64,000 bases of DNA from the NCBI RefSeq assembly GCF_027580225.2, contig NC_073354.2:13573501-13637500 (forward strand), written 5' to 3'. Source of the stretch: Misgurnus anguillicaudatus (Eukaryota; Chordata; Actinopteri; Cypriniformes; Cobitidae). The position numbers and the translations under genes were made by a program. Positions within the stretch are counted from its first letter, which is position 1. Every line of letters begins with the position of its first letter. This document shows positions 59,349 through 64,000 of this stretch, piece after piece. Under the pieces are notes generated by a model, which saw nothing but the letters and a program-made list of their open reading frames with translations, did no database searches and was not told the DNA's origin.

Positions 59349-60310
59349 AATGGGGCTCAGATGACTCACTCGTCTCATATGACTCACTAGGCTCAGATGA
59401 CTCCCTCGGCTCAGATGACTCACCCGGCTCAGATGACTCACCCGGCTCAGATGACTCACCCGGCTCAGATGACTCACCCGGCTCAGATGACTCACTCGGC
59501 TCAGATGACTCACTCGGATCAGATGACTCACAAGGCTCAGATCACTCACTCGGCTCAGGGGTATCAGAAGACTCACTCGGCTCAGGGGAATCAGAAGACT
59601 CACTCGGCTCAGGGGAATCAGAAGACTCACTCGGCTCAGGGGAATCAGAAGACTCACTCGGCTCAGGGGAATCAGATGACTCACTCGGCTCAGGGGAATC
59701 AGATGACTCACTCGGCTCAGGGGACTCAGATGACTCACTCGGCCCAGGGGAATCAGATGACTCACTCGGCTCAGGGGAATCAGATGACTCACTAGGCTCA
59801 GGGGAATCAGAAGACTCACTAGGCTCAGGGGAATCAGAAGACTCACTAGGCTCAGGGGAATCAGAAGACTCACTAGGCTCAGGGGAATCAGAAGACTCAC
59901 TAGGCTCAGGGGAATCAGAAGACTCACTAGACTCAGGGGAATCAGAAGACTCAGGGGAATCAGAAGACTCGGGGAACTCAGAAGATTCATGGGAATCGGG
60001 GGACTCGGGAGATTCACTCGGCTCAGAGGACTCGGGAGATTCACTCGGCTCAGAGGACTCGAGAGATTCACTCGGCTCAGAGGACTCGGGAGATTCACTC
60101 GGCTCAGAGGACTCAGGAGATTCACACGGCTCAGAGCACTCTGGAGATTCACTCGTCTCTGAGGACTCGGGAGATTCACTCGGCTCAGAGGACTCGGGAG
60201 ATTCACTCGGCTCAGAGGACTCGGGAGATTCACTCGGCTCAGAGGACTCGGGAGATTCACTCGGCTCAGAGGACTCGGGAGATTCACTCGGCTCGGAGGA
60301 CTCGTGTTCA
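59349..60310. repeat. 18-bp and 27-bp tandem arrays inside the LTR element
   Basis: CTCAGATGACTCACCCGG units (18 bp) to about 59560, then 27-bp units with AGAAGACTCACTCGGCTC to about 59980, then 27-bp units with GAGGACTCGGGAGATTCACT to about 60300. Both strands stay open over this region because of the repeat; only one minus-strand frame connects with the rest. Confidence 0.9.
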
Positions 60311-60589
60311 TGAGTCTGGTTGATCTGCCGTTGAACTGGTGAGCCACACACTGAAAAAACATAGCACAATGCCAGTGCTAACAGGGATGATTCACAAAGA
60401 TTAAAAAGTTCTAGGAGCTCCGAGGCCTTCAGTGAATCAATGGGCACAAACAGTTTCAAGAGCTCTGTAGCTGTCTCATGTGATGTAACACACCTGCTGG
60501 CCGATGATTCACTTGGGGATCTGCTCGGGGACGATTCACTCGGAGATTGACTCAGGGAAGATTCACTCAGAGATTTACACAGGGAAGAT

Positions 60590-60790
60590 TCACTCAGGAA
60601 AGATTCACTCGGAGATTCACTTGGGAAAGATTCACTCGGGAAAGACTCACTCGGGGATTCACTCGGGGATTCACTCGGGGATTCACTCGAGGACGCACTC
60701 GAAGACAAACTCGAGGACTCACTCGGGGATTCACTCGGGGATTCACTCGGGGATTCACTCGGCGAAGATTCACTCGAGAGAACGAGCGGT
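60590..60790. repeat. 12-bp tandem array inside the LTR element
   Basis: Units GGGGATTCACTC and variants, encoding SES-P repeats on the minus strand. Confidence 0.85.
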
Positions 60791-61031
60791 CCAGGGATTC
60801 TGGTCGCTCGGACAGTGATCAGCGGGTAATCCAACACACTGGAGATTAAGCAGCCGACCCGGGCTTTCACGGGATGAACCGGATAACCTGGTGACTTGTG
60901 CACCGGCTCAGACACGGCGGAAGTCATCTTGTGAGCGGGGTCGGACAAAACACAGGGAAACCTTGGAAGCACGAGGGGAAACACACAGGGGAGCGAGGAA
61001 TTGCTGCTGGATCCTTAGTGGTCGATCGTTC

Positions 61032-61360
61032 TGTTACGTGTAAATCCAGGTAAGACAGGAGCGGATCCAAATGCAGTGATATTTATTAAAAATAACAACA
61101 AACAAACAAAAACATGGCAGGTAATCCAACAAGACAGGAACACGGAAAAACACCATAACATTGAACAACGATCGACATCAGACACTGGAAACACTAGGCT
61201 TAAATACACAGAGTAATCAGGGAAAACAAGACACACCTGGGGAACAATCATCACACAGACCAATGAACAAAAGAACTACAAAGAACTACAGACATGGATG
61301 ACACAGACATGACTTCAAAATAAGAGTACAAGACAGGGTACACAGACAGAGTTCATAACA
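61032..61360 (-). repeat. 5' LTR of the LTR element
   Basis: 329 bp, about 98-99% identical to the other LTR by eye. The downstream sequence on the minus strand begins GAACGATCGACCACTAAGG, where a primer-binding site would be expected; no tRNA match was recognised. Confidence 0.92.
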
Positions 61361-61365
61361 GTGGT

Positions 61366-61935
61366 GTTTCTTCATCCAAGCCGAGATGTGTTCTAAGCAG
61401 GCTGTAATGCGTCCTGCTATGGCGGGATCAACTGGGTAAAATGAGAAGAAGTTCTGGGTGTCATTAGGATAGAAGTTGTAGGAGAAGCCATGTGCCGGTA
61501 TTATAGGTCCTAAGAATGTTGTGTAGATAGAGAAAAGGAGTAGACCAAGCACTGACCTCTGAGGGACCTCAGTGACCATTCAGTGAGCTGTGGACAGCTA
61601 TCAGAGAGACACGATTTGAAACATTGGAGAGGAGTACCTGTGGTCCCCAGCGATGATAGAGTGGCTAGTAGTATCTGATGATTTTATGTGTCAAAGGCTG
61701 CTGACAGGTCTAGCAGAATCATAACCAAAGATTTGGATTCTGCCTTAGCTAGCCGTGATGCTTCCGTGACAAATAGCAGTTCTGTTTAGTGGAGTGGTTG
61801 CATTTGAAGCCTGACTGCTTGTCATTTAGTAGGTTGTTCAGTGATAGAAAGCAAGATGCCTGGTTGAAAACAGCTCTTTCAAGTGTTTTCGCAATGAACG
61901 GAATGAGTGAGACAGGTCGAGGGCTGTGCACAGGG
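61366..61935 (-). pseudogene. Reverse-transcriptase domain fragment of the LINE relic
   Basis: Translations in two frames contain RPVSLIPFIAKTLERAVFNQ, LNDKQSGF, VPQRSVLGLLLFSIYTT and YPNDTQ. These correspond to conserved RT blocks of non-LTR elements; the last is the catalytic YADD-type box with both its second and third residues altered. The change of frame near 61580-61750 and the mutated active site show a dead copy. In the intact element this domain would reverse-transcribe its own RNA at a nicked target. Confidence 0.85.
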
Positions 61936-62664
61936 GGGTTGCCCGGTGGCTAGAGCCACTGCCTTTCTGCCTTCATCGGCTGAGGTGCCCTTCTCATCGA
62001 CCGCCAACCCCCCTTAAAGTGTTCTGTTTCTACTACTACTAAAATCCATTTTCCCGCATGCTCCAGTGCATCTCTCACAATCTGTGTCCGGTCTTTGGAG
62101 AGTGGAAATGGCAGTTCCTTAAGTGTGTTGCATTTACAGGAAGATTCATTACATTAGCTCAGTTGTTGATCAGCTGAATTAGTAATTTGGTAGTTTGTTT
62201 TTGTATTTAAATTTAAATCTAAAATTGCTAACAACTCAGCAAGCAAACAGGTATGTATGTAAGATGTCTGCTAAAGAGATGTTTTACATACATTCTAAAT
62301 CAAAGACTTCTTCAATATGTCTATATGACATCTTTTAGGAAACGTCTCAGTGACATATTGCAAATGAGCAAACAATCAAAATAACAACATCTTGCAGATG
62401 TAAATGCAGACATCAAATAGACATCTCCCAGATGTATGTATGCTATAAGTAACAACTAAATATTCACATTCTTAGAATTACAATGCTTGTCTTATCAAAT
62501 TAAAATACCCAATCATAAATATCACCAAATTTGTGATATTTATGTTGAACTGCCTTTAGCAGCCTCCCTTTCCACTCTGTTTTCTTTTTTTGTGAAGGCA
62601 TTGTTTTTTGTATTTTTTGTCTACAAAGTGTGCAAACAATGCCTTCACATCTACCCAACATTGG

Positions 62665-62785
62665 GTATTGATGTGAAAATCCAATGTTGGCCCAACATCA
62701 GGATCCAACGTTAATCCGACGTCAGGATCCAACGTTGATCCGACATCAAAATCCAACATTGATCTGATTTCAAAATCCAACACAA
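62665..62785. repeat. 24-bp tandem repeat
   Basis: About five units such as AGGATCCAACGTTGATCCGA followed by CATC, degrading outward, with a related piece at 62920-62955. The minus-strand DPDVGLTL translation is a by-product. Short GTTGGAT/ATCCAAC arrays like this are dispersed in fish genomes. Confidence 0.8.
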
Positions 62786-62959
62786 GTGAATACAGCAATC
62801 TGACAACATAATTTTTTTTTCCAGTATAAGTCTGTGGACATTTATTATGAAATATTAGCTTACAACCTAAAGGGTTTCTGCAGATATTAAAAAGTCTTAA
62901 TTCACCTTGATGACATCTGTTCAAAATCCAACATTGGCCTGACGTCAAAATCAGACATT

Positions 62960-63960
62960 AGCCGTGTTTGCACTATCGGGCTTCAAGCGGGCGTGCCAGT
63001 GCCTGCCGAGGCCTGGGGCGTTTGCATTGTCACTTCCGGGGCATGATCGTGCTTCACTGGTGCTTCGTTGGTGCTTAAGGCCCGGCTTTTCTGGCCCGCC
63101 GAAATCGTTGGGCCAGATCGGGCTTCTCGGGGCTAGGGGAGTGGTAAAGGTCAAAGGCGGAGTTTATCTGAACTCTGGCAAGATGCGCATCCATCTGTCT
63201 GCAGATTTAAAACTTTAAAAATAATCGGGATCACCAGTAATTTACTGTTTCACGGAAGATGCCTGCTATCTTTGTACTTCGGACTGAAGAAAATGATCTG
63301 TATATGTAAAAAACAAACACGCGTTACAACGCCGAACTCCCCATGCTAAGGATCCGGCGCACACCGCTACCGGTTCGGGAGAAGTTTATAAAGTTTCGGG
63401 CACAGAACAAAGTGTTTAAAGTGCAACAGTGCTGAGAAATTAAAGATGTGTGTTGAATCATCATTTCATCGTCCATCACTCCATGTATTAAAGCGATCGA
63501 GTCACGATGGTATCTACAGTCGGTGAGTTAACATGCTACATAACGTTTGCATACAAAACACTTAAAATACAAATACAAATGCTACATTACGTTTGCATAC
63601 AAAACACTTAAAATACAAATCACGATTGCAGAAGTGTCTTACATGGGTATTTTTTGTGTTATAGTCATCTCTGTTGAATTTTTTAGTCAGCCCTTAGAAA
63701 AAGTAACCATGGTTTTATTATAGTCATAGCCATGCCTTCTGGTATTTTGGAGATTAATTAAACTCTTATATGAATGTAGCAAACTTTATATGTCGGTATA
63801 CTGTATGTGTATTTACAAACCCTTTACAAAACGTCACATGTGCTGCTTTCTTTTGTGTCCGTTTTACAGAAAAATGCCAACGTAAAGCTTTCAGTTTGTC
63901 ATCCAGGAGTTTTTATTTTGTATATGAGAGATGATACAGCAACAGATGAAAGAGCAGGAG
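62960..63960. other. GC-rich edge sequence, possible start of an exon or repeat
   Basis: 62965-63140 is CpG-rich with GGCCCG/CGGGCC words. At 63507 an ATG is followed by ATGGTATCTACAGTCG then GTGAGTTAAC, which looks like a short coding start and splice donor, and TTTTACAG near 63870 could be an acceptor. There is no recognisable protein. It may be a transposon's spliced 5' end or a gene cut by the window edge. Confidence 0.25.
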
Positions 63961-64000
63961 ATGAAACGAAGAAGATGATGATGAGACGACAGGAGCCATG

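Larger units (their letters stand above)
58438..60927 (-). pseudogene. Single long ORF of the LTR element: SPE-repeat / PPW-repeat protein, one in-frame stop
   Basis: From ATG 60927 (MTSAVSEPVHKSPGYPVHP) the frame runs 830 codons to a stop at 58438, interrupted once, by a TGA at 59544-59542 (codon 462) inside a repeat where sister units have TCA. Layout: unique head; SES/PSES 12-bp repeats; a unique Leu-rich island (about 60500-60320) with a possible hydrophobic segment LLALALCYVFSVC; SEPSESPES repeats (27 bp); SPEPSESSD repeats (27 bp); 18-bp repeats; a unique island (about 59340-59140); then PAPPWLPAL (27 bp) and PPWSLSPPAA / PPWLQPPPAA (30 bp) repeats; and a tail ending RLEAAL. All repeat periods are multiples of three. 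I recognise the SEPVHK and PAPPWLPAL style from fish repeat-encoded proteins; function unknown. It could be a gag-like structural protein or a captured low-complexity sequence. Confidence 0.75.
58098..61360 (-). mobile_element. Complete non-autonomous LTR retrotransposon, 3263 bp
   Basis: Two direct repeats (58098-58427 and 61032-61360) begin TGTTAC and end CATAACA, bounded by the 5-bp duplication GTGGT at 58093-58097 and 61361-61365. Orientation is minus: a polypurine tract (GAGGGGGGG on that strand) abuts the 58427 LTR, and each LTR has TATTTAAG then AATAAA in minus-strand order. The LTRs differ at about four sites and one indel, so the insertion is recent. The 2.6-kb interior has no protease, RT, RNase H or integrase motif, only one repetitive ORF. 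Mobilisation must have used enzymes from another element. The primer-binding site was not identified. Confidence 0.92.
56480..61935 (-). mobile_element. LINE (non-LTR retrotransposon) relic split by two later insertions
   Basis: Minus-strand reverse-transcriptase similarity appears at 61935-61366, and the 3' tail of the same ORF at 56860-56480 (YLHKREQNHLPAH, then a FEKQLKTNF-like C terminus). The two parts are separated by the hAT-like element at 56866-58075 and the LTR element at 58098-61360, with only a 17-22 bp LINE remnant between those insertions. It resembles I/Jockey-type LINEs common in fish. It carries stops and frameshifts and is not functional. Confidence 0.8.

Noticed and set aside
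59139..60362. Open frames of 390 and 407 codons on plus and minus strands (DSLGS and LSRVNLPS repeats)
   Set aside because: Shadow frames of the same tandem arrays. The minus frame from 60927 links all arrays and unique islands; these do not.
61935..62040. Possible SINE head (GTTGCCCGGTGGCTAGAGCC)
   Set aside because: Resembles a tRNA-like start, but no convincing B box or target duplication was found; left unassigned.

Overview
This is vertebrate, almost certainly teleost and probably cyprinid, genomic DNA. It has large repeat-filled introns, many short inverted-repeat DNA transposons, long CA/TC/TA microsatellites and a tRNA-derived SINE. I see no bacterial-style gene packing, rRNA or CRISPR. 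Nearly all short open frames are chance or repeat-derived.

One host gene can be assembled in full: igfbp3 (insulin-like growth factor-binding protein 3) on the minus strand. Its four coding exons lie at 31524-31188, 23454-23174, 22916-22797 and 4344-4219. Together they give 864 nt, or 287 residues plus a TAA stop. Exon phases join cleanly, all 18 family cysteines are present, and a TATA-like box lies about 180 bp upstream of the ATG. Intron 1 (7.7 kb) and intron 3 (18.5 kb) are packed with transposons. Even the 257-bp intron 2 holds a miniature element.

Layout: 1-4200 lies downstream of igfbp3 and holds a TTAA-flanked MITE and AT-rich repeat sequence. 4345-22796 (intron 3) holds nested inverted-repeat elements, an hAT element in a TA tract, a roughly 1.6-kb minisatellite of 40-42 bp units grown inside a MITE, two hAT-type insertions and a 1.6-kb element with a degenerate BED-finger-like ORF. 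23455-31187 (intron 1) holds more MITEs and microsatellites. 31.7-56 kb is intergenic upstream sequence with many MITEs, a SINE with a perfect 13-bp duplication, and two hAT elements with perfect 8-bp duplications.

56.5-62 kb is a transposon nest. A minus-strand LINE relic with reverse-transcriptase motifs is interrupted by a 1.2-kb hAT-like element (GCTAG duplication) and by a complete, young LTR element (58098-61360, GTGGT duplication). The LTR element carries neither gag nor pol. It holds one long minus-strand frame of Ser/Pro/Glu and Pro-Pro-Trp repeats, broken by a single in-frame TGA. This non-autonomous element is the most unusual object in the window. No second host gene is convincingly visible.
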